A program made the position numbers and the translations under genes. A DNA stretch of 47,040 bases from Candidatus Avelusimicrobium aviculae (GTDB taxonomy: Bacteria; Elusimicrobiota; Elusimicrobia; Elusimicrobiales; Elusimicrobiaceae), in contig CALUXF010000012.1 in the NCBI GenBank assembly GCA_944324655.1, positions 1 to 47,040 of the forward strand, written 5' to 3'. The notes beneath the pieces are model-generated. The model searched no databases, was not told where the DNA came from, and saw only the letters and a list, made by a program, of their open reading frames with translations. Below, piece after piece: positions 39,953-47,040 of the stretch. Each line of letters starts with the position of its first letter. The stretch's first letter is position 1.

Positions 39953-40040
39953 CGGAAGGGGAGGGATTCGAACCCTCGGTGGGGGGATACCCCACATCAG
40001 TTTTCAAGACTGACGCCTTAAACCACTCGGCCACCCTTCC
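39953..40040 (-). tRNA. tRNA-Ser (UGA)
   Basis: Minus strand, 88 bases, with the long variable arm typical of tRNA-Ser. Acceptor GGAAGGG / CCCTTCC; anticodon stem GTCAGT with loop CTTGAAA, anticodon TGA; variable arm GTGGGG..CCCCAC; T loop TTCGAAT. CCA is not encoded. Confidence 0.95.
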
Positions 40041-40055
40041 TAAATCGTTTCTTAT

Positions 40056-40916
40056 TTATTTTAGTAAATTTGTTTTCCGGGCGGCAGGTTTATTTTTAAG
40101 TTCTCTTTTAAAATGAGCGCTTAGCGCTTTTTTAACTTTGGTTTGTTGTAAAACCAGCGTGCGCGGCGTGTATTTTTGAAAAGGCAATAAGCGTACCTGT
40201 TGGGAAAATTGCATAAAGAATTTTCCCGGCAATAAATTGGCAATGCCGGGCATGACGCGCAGGGCGTATAAATCAGGCCCTTTGTCGGCCCCGGCGTAAC
40301 GTACCAAAGAATAGGCAAACGCGTTGCAGTTTACGGCTTTGTCTGGCGTGCTGCGTACAGCCGGTTCAATAATGGAATATACCGTTCCGTACGGCAGCGG
40401 GTGGCGGCGGGTATATGCCATATAATACTGTGCCCGGCGCAACAGGCGCAGGGCAAAAACTTCATCTTCAAAGGGGGAATACACTTCCCCCGCGGCAAAA
40501 TTCCATTTTTTAAGGTTGGTTTGGGCAAAAAAATCACGTACGGGGCGCATTTCCCGCGGGGCGTTTAGGCGGGCCACCAGGTATCCGTCCGCATGGCCGA
40601 TGGACTGGGTGCCGTTTTCGGCATAGGCGGCTATCACAAAGCCTTTGTAGCCGTTTCCAAAATCTTTTTCCAATTCTTTAAAGTAGGCCGTTGGGTCTGC
40701 CGGGTTGTATAGTTGGGCGAAATGGGCGGGGTTTTGCGGTATGATGACCAGCAAAGAATGCCCGTAGGAGCGCACCATTCCCCAATCTTTATCCGTGTGG
40801 TAGCCAAATTGCAAGGCCATATCAATGTCGCGCCCCAGCCAATATACTTTTGCTTGGGCCCACGCCGGAAAGAAAAAAGCGGCGGCTAACAGAAACAAAG
40901 TAACAAGCTTTTTCAT
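40056..40916 (-). CDS. Exported protein of unknown function, possible cysteine-peptidase-like fold
   Basis: A 286-residue secreted or periplasmic protein with a clean signal peptide ending A-W-A-Q-A (residues 1-22). The mature part has conserved-looking segments: RSYGHSLLVI (His near residue 53), HADGYLVARL, and VNCNAFAYSLVRYAG with a Cys near residue 200 at a helix start. A His strand followed much later by a Cys helix resembles permuted NlpC/P60 or similar papain-like folds, but the residues are not diagnostic. The last 35 residues are basic. TATAAT ends 8 bases before the ATG on the minus strand. Confidence 0.72.
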   Translation of the reverse strand: MKKLVTLFLLAAAFFFPAWAQAKVYWLGRDIDMALQFGYHTDKDWGMVRSYGHSLLVIIPQNPAHFAQLYNPADPTAYFKELEKDFGNGYKGFVIAAYAENGTQSIGHADGYLVARLNAPREMRPVRDFFAQTNLKKWNFAAGEVYSPFEDEVFALRLLRRAQYYMAYTRRHPLPYGTVYSIIEPAVRSTPDKAVNCNAFAYSLVRYAGADKGPDLYALRVMPGIANLLPGKFFMQFSQQVRLLPFQKYTPRTLVLQQTKVKKALSAHFKRELKNKPAARKTNLLK

Positions 40917-41043
40917 CTCTTTTTATTATATGTTTTGCGGTTGGCCGGCGACAGGGCCAAAAGACCTGTTTTGAGGTAGGTCTACCGGGTTGTAACCTTG
41001 TACAAAAGAACTGTTAAAAACGGGGGGCGGGGCGTTCAAACTG

Positions 41044-41049
41044 CTATAA
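41044..41049 (+). promoter_or_regulatory. -10 box of the radical SAM to TPR unit
   Basis: TATAAT is about 20 bases before the radical SAM start and precedes an AGAGG ribosome-binding site. Confidence 0.45.
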
Positions 41050-41068
41050 TGTATACAAGAGGTAGTGT

Positions 41069-41722
41069 ATGAAAAAAGAAGAACAGCCTAAAATCGTTTA
41101 TCGTTTTAAAAACGCTTTGTATATTAATTTAACCAATCGCTGTCCTAATTTGTGCGCGTTTTGCATTAAAACCAAGTGGCATATGCGCTTTAACGGGTAT
41201 AATTTAAATTTAGAGGAAAAAGAACCCTCCCCCCAACAGGTATTGGACGCGCTGGAAAAAGAAATGCACCAAAATCCGGTGCAGGAAATTGTTTTTTGCG
41301 GCTATGGGGAACCCACCATGCGCTTAAACGAAATGCTGTTTATTGCCAAAACAATCAAAGGCTGGGAGGCGCAGTCCAAGTTCCCGCCGGTTAAAATCCG
41401 CCTCAACACCAACGGGCTTGGCAACATGATAAACAACCAGGATATTGTGCCTTTGTTAAAAGGGGTGATTGACGAAGTTTACGTCAGCCTCAACGCACAG
41501 GACGAGGAAACCTGGAAAAAAATCGTCCGCCCGGCCCCCGGGTATGAAGACGGGTTCAGCGCGGTGAAAGAGTTTATTTTGTTCTGCTCCCAGGCGGGGT
41601 TTCAAAAGGTGGTGGCAAGCTGTGTGGAGAAAACCGGGGCGGATACGCAAGCCGTGTGTTCTTTGGCGCAAAGTTTAGGGGCGGAGTTTTATTTAAGGAG
41701 TTTTTTGGATGAAGAAAATTAA
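41069..41722 (+). CDS. Radical SAM protein, TatD-associated type
   Basis: A 217-residue radical SAM protein. Cluster ligands are C25-P-N-L-C29-A-F-C32 in the CxxxCxxC pattern, and the SAM-binding GYGEPTMR follows. The start YRFKNALYINLTNRCPNLCAFC resembles the TatD-associated radical SAM family (TIGR04038), short proteins without extra cluster domains whose product is not known. No tatD is next to it in this window. Its end overlaps the next gene by 14 bases, so it is coupled to the CBM48-like protein. The reaction cannot be named. Confidence 0.85.
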   Translation: MKKEEQPKIVYRFKNALYINLTNRCPNLCAFCIKTKWHMRFNGYNLNLEEKEPSPQQVLDALEKEMHQNPVQEIVFCGYGEPTMRLNEMLFIAKTIKGWEAQSKFPPVKIRLNTNGLGNMINNQDIVPLLKGVIDEVYVSLNAQDEETWKKIVRPAPGYEDGFSAVKEFILFCSQAGFQKVVASCVEKTGADTQAVCSLAQSLGAEFYLRSFLDEEN

Positions 41723-42173
41723 GCTCAAAAAGCCCGGCGTATTGTTTATTGTTTTTTTAATGCTGATTTCCGTTATGCTGACTTGGTTTTTTGTAACGGC
41801 GGAAGATTATTATGATTACGCCGGAAATACCATAGAAAGCTCCGCCCGCGTGGCCCCCGTAACCAAAGAGGACGCCGCCGCCCAAACAATTCCCGTCAAG
41901 CGCGGTTTTAATACCGAGGTAAAATACCGCCGTTTTTTTATTACCGCCCCGGGAGCGGAAAAGGTGGAATTGCTGGCCGATTTTAACCGCTGGGGGGAAA
42001 ACCCCATTGAGCTGAAAAAATACCGCAAAGGGTATTTTGAAACTTCCGTGGCGTTAACCGCCGGGGATTATAAATATTTGTTTTCTATTGACGGCAAAGA
42101 AACGCTGGACCCCAGCAATAAAGACCGCATCATGCTGGGAGATAGGGAAGTTTGCATAAAAACGGTGCGCTGA
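41709..42173 (+). CDS. Membrane-anchored glycogen-binding (CBM48/AMPK-beta-like) domain protein
   Basis: A 154-residue protein with one N-terminal membrane helix (residues 10-28) and a C-terminal early-set domain like CBM48 / AMPK-beta glycogen-binding modules (about residues 70-140). Hallmarks are VELLADFNRWGENPIELKK, the aromatic GYFETSVAL, and GDYKYLFSIDGKETLDPSN. The domain would face the periplasm, which is unusual for cytoplasmic glycogen, so it may have another ligand or role. It lies between a radical SAM gene and tsaE, overlapping both (14 bases and 1 base). No catalytic domain is present. Confidence 0.8.
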   Translation: MKKIKLKKPGVLFIVFLMLISVMLTWFFVTAEDYYDYAGNTIESSARVAPVTKEDAAAQTIPVKRGFNTEVKYRRFFITAPGAEKVELLADFNRWGENPIELKKYRKGYFETSVALTAGDYKYLFSIDGKETLDPSNKDRIMLGDREVCIKTVR

Positions 42174-42649
42174 TGAAAGAAACCTCTTTGTTTACCCATT
42201 CCCGTCAGGAGACCTTGGCTTTGGCCGGGCGCTTTGCCAAAGCGTTGCAAGGGGGGGAGATTATTTTTTTGCGCGGGCCGATAGGCGCGGGCAAAACGGT
42301 GTTTGTAAAAGGCGTTGCCGCGGCGCTGGGGCTTAAAAGCTCTCCGGTCAGCGCCAGCTTTAGTTTGATGAAGGAGTACAAAAACAAAAGCGTCAAACTG
42401 TTTCATATAGATTTGTTTCGCCTGAGTGAGGGGGAAGTGTTTAACCTGGGCTTTGAAGAAATGCTGGAGGATGAAAAATCCATTATTCTAGCCGAATGGC
42501 CGGACCCGATTGCCCATATGCTTCCCGCGGACAGGCTGGAAATGGAATTTGTCTTAAAACAAGCGGACGAACGGGAAATAAAATTAGCCGCTTTCGGGCG
42601 TGTGAGCCAAAGACTGTTGGAGGAATTATGCCGGGCGTCAAAAATGTAA
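42173..42649 (+). CDS. tsaE: tRNA threonylcarbamoyladenosine biosynthesis ATPase TsaE
   Basis: A 158-residue P-loop ATPase needed with TsaB, TsaC and TsaD for the t6A modification of ANN-decoding tRNAs. Walker A is GPIGAGKTVFVKG; the family motifs SPVSASFSLMKEY and LFHIDLFRL, and the acidic EWPD near the end of the core, are present. The ATG overlaps the preceding TGA (TGATG); an ATG seven codons earlier lacks a site. TsaB follows with a 22-base overlap. Confidence 0.94.
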   Translation: MKETSLFTHSRQETLALAGRFAKALQGGEIIFLRGPIGAGKTVFVKGVAAALGLKSSPVSASFSLMKEYKNKSVKLFHIDLFRLSEGEVFNLGFEEMLEDEKSIILAEWPDPIAHMLPADRLEMEFVLKQADEREIKLAAFGRVSQRLLEELCRASKM

Positions 42650-43320
42650 TAATTGGGTTGGATACATCTTCTTCCCCCTTGCTGGCCTTGGTGGAGAAAG
42701 AAGGCAAAATTTATTCTTCCCGCCGCAAAGGCATAAAACAGGAAAAGCTTTTGTTTCCGGTGTTAAAAAAACTGTTGGATAAACAGCAGTCCTGTCTGTC
42801 CGATACCCAAAAAGTGGTTATCGTGCGCGGGCCGGGGCGTTTTACCGGTATACGCATTGCGCTTACGTTTGCCTCTATGCTTAAGTATTTAAGCGGGGCG
42901 CAGGTATATGGCGTTACCGTGTTTGAGGCGGTAAAAGAACAAGTTTTGGCTTCTAAGGCTTTTAAAAAATGGAAGGCCCAAAACCCTTCTGGCGTGCTGG
43001 CTGTGGTGCTGCATGCGTTTAGAGAGGAATATTTCCTGCAGTTTTTTACCCCGCGGCCGCAAGCGCCGCAATGGCTTTCTTGTGAGGAATTATTGGCGCG
43101 TCTGTCCGCTTGCAAAGAGTCTTTGTTTGTGGCCGGTTCAGACAAAGAGCATACCCCTCTGACGGATTTATTGCAGGGCCGCTGGCCGCTGGCGGATTTT
43201 AAGGACTGCTTAGTCCGCCCGGATACGCTGGCCGCTTTTGCCCGGCGGGAAGATTTGCGAAATGACGCCCTGGAGCCTTTGTATTTAAAACCCGCCCGTT
43301 TTGAGTTATTGGGTAAATAA
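42628..43320 (+). CDS. tsaB: tRNA threonylcarbamoyladenosine biosynthesis protein TsaB
   Basis: A 230-residue TsaB, the inactive ASKHA-fold partner that binds TsaD in the t6A complex. The N-terminal IIGLDTSSSPLLALV and the GPGRFTGIRIALTFA stretch (family S/T-F-T-G-x-R) identify it. TsaB lacks the metal-binding histidines of TsaD, as expected. The start at 42628 has GGAGG 7 bases upstream; an in-frame start at 42496 lies inside tsaE and would add 44 residues unlike the family. Next is rimI, starting one base after the stop. Confidence 0.92.
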   Translation: MPGVKNVIIGLDTSSSPLLALVEKEGKIYSSRRKGIKQEKLLFPVLKKLLDKQQSCLSDTQKVVIVRGPGRFTGIRIALTFASMLKYLSGAQVYGVTVFEAVKEQVLASKAFKKWKAQNPSGVLAVVLHAFREEYFLQFFTPRPQAPQWLSCEELLARLSACKESLFVAGSDKEHTPLTDLLQGRWPLADFKDCLVRPDTLAAFARREDLRNDALEPLYLKPARFELLGK

Positions 43321-43321
43321 T

Positions 43322-43753
43322 ATGCTTATATCCCCCGCCTGTTTAACCCAAGCAAAGCAGCTGGCTGAGGTGGAGCAAACCCAGCCGTTGGCTTCAGGCT
43401 GGGGGGAGAGCGGCTTTAAGGGAGAGCTGGGGCTGGCCTGCTCTGTTATTTTAACCGCCGTTGAGGGCGATTTTTTATCAGGTTTTATTTGCGCCCGCTA
43501 TGCGGGCGACGCGGCGGAGATTGTCAATTTTGCCGTGCGTTCGTCGCATGCGTGCCGTGGAATTGGCCGAGAATTGCTTTCCGCGTTGTTGGCCCGTTTA
43601 GCGTCTTTGGGGGTGCGTGGCGTGACGCTGGAGGTGAACGAGCAGAACAGCCCAGCCATTCATCTATATACGCAAGCCGGGTTTAACGTGTTAAACAAAC
43701 GCAAGGAATTTTATGGCGGGCAAGACGCTTTGTTAATGGGAAAAACTCTATGA
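43322..43753 (+). CDS. rimI: GNAT N-acetyltransferase, RimI-like
   Basis: A 143-residue GNAT acetyltransferase. The acetyl-CoA site is in the CRGIGRELLSALL segment, followed by the LEVNEQNSPAIHLYTQAGF helix typical of RimI, which acetylates ribosomal protein S18. Position right after tsaE-tsaB is the common bacterial cluster, which supports the RimI call; other small N-acetyltransferases cannot be excluded. The ATG is preferred to a TTG seven codons earlier that lies in tsaB. The stop overlaps the TPR gene start by 4 bases. Confidence 0.85.
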   Translation: MLISPACLTQAKQLAEVEQTQPLASGWGESGFKGELGLACSVILTAVEGDFLSGFICARYAGDAAEIVNFAVRSSHACRGIGRELLSALLARLASLGVRGVTLEVNEQNSPAIHLYTQAGFNVLNKRKEFYGGQDALLMGKTL

Positions 43754-45288
43754 AAAAATTTTTATGTTTTCTGTGTTTATGTTTGCCTTGCGCCGCGGGC
43801 GCGTTGGAATTAAGCGAAGCTTCCCGCCAGGAAGCCAAACTGTATACCACCTTTATTGAGGCCCTCTACGCCCAGCGGGAAGGGTCTTCCGACACCATTG
43901 ATTTACTTAAGGAAGCGCTTTCCTATTCTCCTGATAACCCATATCTTAAGCGCTATATTGTAGCTACGGCTATTTTGCAGAATCAATTTAAAGAAGCGGA
44001 ACCTTATGCGGATTTTATTACAGAAGAATCTGACGGGGAGGATTGGACCGTCCGCGCCGCCTATTTATTAAAAAAGAATGAAATTGCCCAAGCCGTTGAG
44101 GCCTATGAACAAGCCTTAAAACATTCTCCGGACGATACCCGCATCGCCTACCAGTATATGCTTGTGTTGGCGTATGTGGGGGATACGGAGTCTTTAGAAA
44201 AAATGGAAGAACTGGCTAAACGTTTTCCGTCCATGACTTCCAGCGTGTATTTGGAAATGGGAAATATTTATTGGCGCAGCCAAAATGCGCCTGCCGCGCT
44301 TACCTATTATAATAAAGCGTGCGAGGCGGACCCCTACTCAGCGGACGCGCGTTTGGCCCGGGCTAAATTTTATGAACGGACTTCTAACTTTTTCTTAATG
44401 CTGTATGAATTTGAGCAGTTGGAAAAAATGGGTTATACCAGTGCGGATATGTTTACCCGTATGGGATCTGTATTTTTACTTTCCAAAGATACGCTTAAAG
44501 CAAAAGAATATTTTGAAAAAGCGGTTAAGCTAGACCCGGGCAACCCCAGCGCGCTGTATTTCCTGACGGTTTTGGCTGAGGAGCAGGAAGATTATGCCCA
44601 GGCTTTGAACTATTTGCAATCCGCGCGGGATTATGAAAACACTTCCGGCAAGTGGCTGCAAGCAAGCTTTTATCAGGAAAAACTGGGTGATAGAAAGGCC
44701 AGTTTGGCTACTTTAAAAGAAGCCTATAAAAAATTTGAAGGCAGTGTTGAAATAGGTTATTTTTACGCGCTTGCCTTGCAAGACGCCGGTGAAAACCGCG
44801 CCTCCGCGCGCGTGCTTAAAAAAATTGTACGCCAGCGCCCGGAATATGCTGACGCCCGCTTGGCTTACGCGTATGTATTGGACAGCTTGCAAAAATACAA
44901 ACAGCTGGAAGAACAAATACAGGCTCTTTTGGCGCAGGACGAAAATATGCACGCCGCCATGAATTTATGGGCATATAGCCTGGCTGTACGCGGGGTGCGT
45001 TTGCAAGAGGCTCAAAAATACGCGGAAAAAGCCGTTTCTCTCTCTCCGCAGGACGCTTCCTATCAAGACACATTGGCTTGGGTATACTATCAGCAAGGCA
45101 AACTGGAGAGGGCTTTGGATTTATTACAAAATATAGATTACCAAGCCTTGTTGGATAATGCGGAAATCGCTTACCACTTAGCTGCCGTTTACGCCGCATT
45201 GGGGCAAAAAGATAAAGCGGTTTCATTACTTACCAAAGAAGCGGCTTCCTGGCCGCTGTCAAAAACATTATTGGAAAATATACAATAG
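43750..45288 (+). CDS. Exported tetratricopeptide-repeat protein
   Basis: A 512-residue protein with a signal peptide (residues 1-18, ending A-A-G-A). The whole mature part is TPR repeats, with typical W-x-x-L-G-x-A-Y / A-L-x-x-Y helices: for example IAQAVEAYEQALKHSPDD, KAKEYFEKAVKLDPGNP and LERALDLLQNIDYQ. About ten repeats can be seen. Such proteins scaffold complexes in the periplasm, for example in pilus, outer-membrane or polysaccharide assembly. Partner genes are not evident. It overlaps rimI by 4 bases and ends the unit. The cysteine-rich pilin gene lies downstream, behind a terminator. Confidence 0.85.
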   Translation: MKKFLCFLCLCLPCAAGALELSEASRQEAKLYTTFIEALYAQREGSSDTIDLLKEALSYSPDNPYLKRYIVATAILQNQFKEAEPYADFITEESDGEDWTVRAAYLLKKNEIAQAVEAYEQALKHSPDDTRIAYQYMLVLAYVGDTESLEKMEELAKRFPSMTSSVYLEMGNIYWRSQNAPAALTYYNKACEADPYSADARLARAKFYERTSNFFLMLYEFEQLEKMGYTSADMFTRMGSVFLLSKDTLKAKEYFEKAVKLDPGNPSALYFLTVLAEEQEDYAQALNYLQSARDYENTSGKWLQASFYQEKLGDRKASLATLKEAYKKFEGSVEIGYFYALALQDAGENRASARVLKKIVRQRPEYADARLAYAYVLDSLQKYKQLEEQIQALLAQDENMHAAMNLWAYSLAVRGVRLQEAQKYAEKAVSLSPQDASYQDTLAWVYYQQGKLERALDLLQNIDYQALLDNAEIAYHLAAVYAALGQKDKAVSLLTKEAASWPLSKTLLENIQ

Positions 45289-45334
45289 CGCTTTTTATTA
45301 ATTGAACTTTTCCTTGGTTAGCTGAAGATTTTTT

Positions 45335-45386
45335 ATAACAAAGCAAGGGCCGTTTTAAATAATCCTTGCTTTGTTTTTTTTTTTTT
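45335..45386 (+). terminator. Intrinsic terminator after the TPR gene
   Basis: An 11-bp stem ACAAAGCAAGG / CCTTGCTTTGT around a 15-base loop is followed by a run of 13 T. Confidence 0.88.
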
Positions 45387-45412
45387 GATATAAAGGATTT
45401 TAGCTAGAGCAA

Positions 45413-46966
45413 ATGGAGGGGATTGTGTCTAAAATTAAAACCAAAAATAAGCGTGCTTTTACGCTTACAGAGCTGCTTATCGTGGTAATTGTAATAGGCG
45501 TATTATCCGCCGTTACATTACCCAAATTCAACCGCGTGATAGAAAACCGCAAAGTGACGGAAGCGGAAGAGATGATGTCCGCGGTTCGGACGGAACAGGA
45601 AAGACGGTGTACGTTGGACCAGAACTACACGACGAACTTTTCAGCGTTGTCTGACGTCATAGCGTCTGCCAATACCAAAAACTATACGTATAGTTTGCAG
45701 GCTCAGGGTATTTCGGCCAAGAGCGCGAGTGGGGACTATACGCTTAAGATTTTGTCTTACGAAGACGGCAGCTACTGCTGCACGGGTGAAGGGTGCAAAA
45801 AATTAAACAAAAACTATCCGGATTGCGCGACGCTGAGCTTTCCCGCGTCCAATTGTGCGGGTACGGAAGGGGAGACCACTCCTCCCGGAACGGAGCCTAC
45901 GCCTGTGGAGCCGGAAGAACCGGAATGCGTAAACGGGCAGGTAACCGGCAACCAGGTATGTAACGGGTGCGGGACGCAGACGACGAAGGCTTGTGTAGGG
46001 GGGAAATGGGTCAATAGTTTAGGAGCCTGCTCCAAGACGGCGGAAGAATGCGCGCCGGACCCTGAATGCAGCGGGACGCAGCCTGCGGACGCTGTAAAAC
46101 AGTGTGAATGCGGAACGGTAAAAGCTTCTTATAAATGTGACGCTTCCACCAACTACCAATGGGTACAGGAAGAATTCCCCGAATGTCCCGCCAAGCCGGC
46201 CGATATAACGGAAACGTGTTCAGACGGGAAGACGGAACGCACGAAAGCCTATACCTGTGTGAATAATGTATGGACGGAAGGCGACTGGGACAAAGAATGC
46301 CCGGAAGACTGCCCGGAAGGACAACATAGGGATCCGAATACGGGGGAATGTGTTGGACAATATATCTTTGTTCCTAAAATTGAAACAATTGGGGCTTATT
46401 CTCAATGCCGGGTATGGATGCTAGATGTGATGTGTCAGGATGTAGGCTTGATAGAAAAAAACTATCCGCCCTGTTTGCATGATAAAATGCCAACAAAGGC
46501 TGAACAGGTATATTATTTAAAAAATCCTGAGAGAGTAGACGGCACTGTTACGAACAATCAGTGTTATCAGCCTCCATCTGCTATGGGGGGTGGCCTTGGC
46601 GTAGGTAATGATATACCTGGAGCAATAGGTGGGGGGCCTGGTGTAACGGAGTTCCGCCCTTATTATGCCCAAAGATCCACTCCTACGCAATATGTTGGAA
46701 AAAGAGTCAGCACTTGGTGCCCTGCGGGATCTTCCGATGAAGAATTATGCACTAACAATTGTGACCCCAACAGTCCTACCTGTTCTTATGAATGTATAAA
46801 ATCGGCAAGTGTGTCTATGGAATGTGGAAGAAGTGTAACAAGTACTGTATGTAGTTATATGAATTGCGATCCCAATGTTGCTTGCCGTGGTTTTATTGCT
46901 TATCATGAAATACAATTTGAACCTCAGGTAGGAAGTGGAAAGTTATTAACTTGCGTAGCTAAGTAA
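45413..46966 (+). CDS. Large cysteine-rich pilin-like protein with three tandem modules
   Basis: A 517-residue protein with a type IV prepilin N-terminus. The processing site reads K-R-A15 | F16-T-L-T-E20, with Ala rather than Gly at -1 and the conserved Glu at +5, then a hydrophobic helix. A pilin-like head (about 40-145) ends in GYCC-type Cys clusters. A Pro/Thr/Glu linker (about 150-170) leads to three modules of about 38 residues (172-206, 219-258, 258-296) sharing C..C-G-T..K..C..W..C. A C-terminal region of about 200 residues follows with a Gly-rich linker (about 391-410). A GTG at 45425, behind GGAGGGG, is an alternative start. It is far longer than usual pilins and may be a tip adhesin. 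Confidence 0.8.
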   Translation: MEGIVSKIKTKNKRAFTLTELLIVVIVIGVLSAVTLPKFNRVIENRKVTEAEEMMSAVRTEQERRCTLDQNYTTNFSALSDVIASANTKNYTYSLQAQGISAKSASGDYTLKILSYEDGSYCCTGEGCKKLNKNYPDCATLSFPASNCAGTEGETTPPGTEPTPVEPEEPECVNGQVTGNQVCNGCGTQTTKACVGGKWVNSLGACSKTAEECAPDPECSGTQPADAVKQCECGTVKASYKCDASTNYQWVQEEFPECPAKPADITETCSDGKTERTKAYTCVNNVWTEGDWDKECPEDCPEGQHRDPNTGECVGQYIFVPKIETIGAYSQCRVWMLDVMCQDVGLIEKNYPPCLHDKMPTKAEQVYYLKNPERVDGTVTNNQCYQPPSAMGGGLGVGNDIPGAIGGGPGVTEFRPYYAQRSTPTQYVGKRVSTWCPAGSSDEELCTNNCDPNSPTCSYECIKSASVSMECGRSVTSTVCSYMNCDPNVACRGFIAYHEIQFEPQVGSGKLLTCVAK

Positions 46967-47002
46967 TTTTCACGAGACCTCCTTGCTTTACTATGCAAAG
47001 AG

Positions 47003-47037
47003 GAAACGGCCTCCCCAAAAGGGGGGCCGTTCTCGTT
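47003..47037 (+). terminator. Hairpin after the cysteine-rich pilin gene
   Basis: An 11-bp stem AACGGCC-CCCC / GGGGGGCCGTT with an AAAA loop (47005-47031). The following TCTCGTTT is a weak T-run. A smaller CTTTG / CAAAG inverted repeat precedes it. Confidence 0.6.
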
Positions 47038-47040
47038 TCA

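Noticed and set aside
42496-42627. Upstream extension of tsaB
   Set aside because: The added residues lie inside tsaE, do not resemble TsaB, and a GGAGG site precedes the ATG at 42628.
1-47040. CRISPR array, IS element, prophage or toxin-antitoxin system
   Set aside because: No regularly spaced repeats, transposase, phage structural genes or recognisable toxin pairs were found on either strand.

Overview
The window looks like a stretch of chromosome from a diderm, probably anaerobic, host- or sediment-associated bacterium. The best guess is Elusimicrobiota, family Elusimicrobiaceae. That guess rests on the mixture seen here: several prepilin-like genes, one with a leader ending in AFTLTELLIVV, a ferredoxin-fused EtfA, a POT peptide transporter, diaminopimelate dehydrogenase, and an MCE/Mla lipid-transport set implying an outer membrane. 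No rRNA is present, so the assignment is inference. Most genes lie on the + strand. Many are packed with 4-base or 1-base overlaps, and intrinsic terminators separate the transcription units.

Layout. 1-1.15 kb: 3' part of a ferredoxin-EtfA. 1.3-2.4 kb: exported ChaN/TIKI-fold protein. 2.5-2.8 kb: a small minus-strand gene. 2.9-7.5 kb: histidine kinase, membrane protein, DnaQ-type exonuclease and phosphoglycerate mutase. 7.6-9.6 kb: a DUF167 gene, then rpsF-ssb-rpsR-rplI with a structured leader. 9.7-10.0 kb: a possible structured RNA. 10.1-11.6 kb: POT transporter (minus). 11.7-18.5 kb: dnaB, alr, mlaE-mlaF-mlaD-like genes and radA. 18.6-23.9 kb: PIN/TRAM protein, fused ispDF, lipoprotein, cysS and adenosine deaminase. 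24.0-25.4 kb: ClC channel (minus). 25.5-29.2 kb: marC, a thioredoxin-CcdA fusion and three pilin-like genes. 29.5-31.7 kb: flavin reductase-like gene, proline-rich lipoprotein (minus) and msrA. 31.7-31.9 kb: tRNA-Glu and tRNA-Lys (minus). 32.2-34.2 kb: ridA-malQ. 34.4-36.5 kb: two exported low-complexity proteins (minus) and an acidic hypothetical. 36.5-39.9 kb: two MBL-fold hydrolases (minus), ddh, and an HxlR regulator with palindromic operators. 39.95-40.04 kb: tRNA-Ser (minus). 40.1-40.9 kb: exported hypothetical (minus). 41.1-45.3 kb: radical SAM, CBM48-like, tsaE, tsaB, rimI and TPR genes. 45.4-47.0 kb: a long cysteine-rich pilin-like gene.

Themes. Much is housekeeping: translation, replication, peptidoglycan precursors (alr, ddh), isoprenoids (ispDF) and t6A tRNA modification (tsaE, tsaB). 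The less ordinary parts are the following. (1) The pilin-like proteins include one lacking Glu5, one with Ala at the processing site and three cysteine-rich modules, and a three-gene group directly behind a thioredoxin-CcdA protein. (2) An MCE protein carries a C-terminal beta-rich, barrel-like domain. (3) Several genes have a -10 box 6-8 bases before ATG and no Shine-Dalgarno, which predicts leaderless mRNAs. (4) Paired inverted repeats lie in the HxlR/MBL divergent promoter. No CRISPR array, IS element, prophage or defence island was recognised. No single clearly new multi-gene system stands out; the pilin/redox group and the MCE-barrel fusion are the strongest leads.
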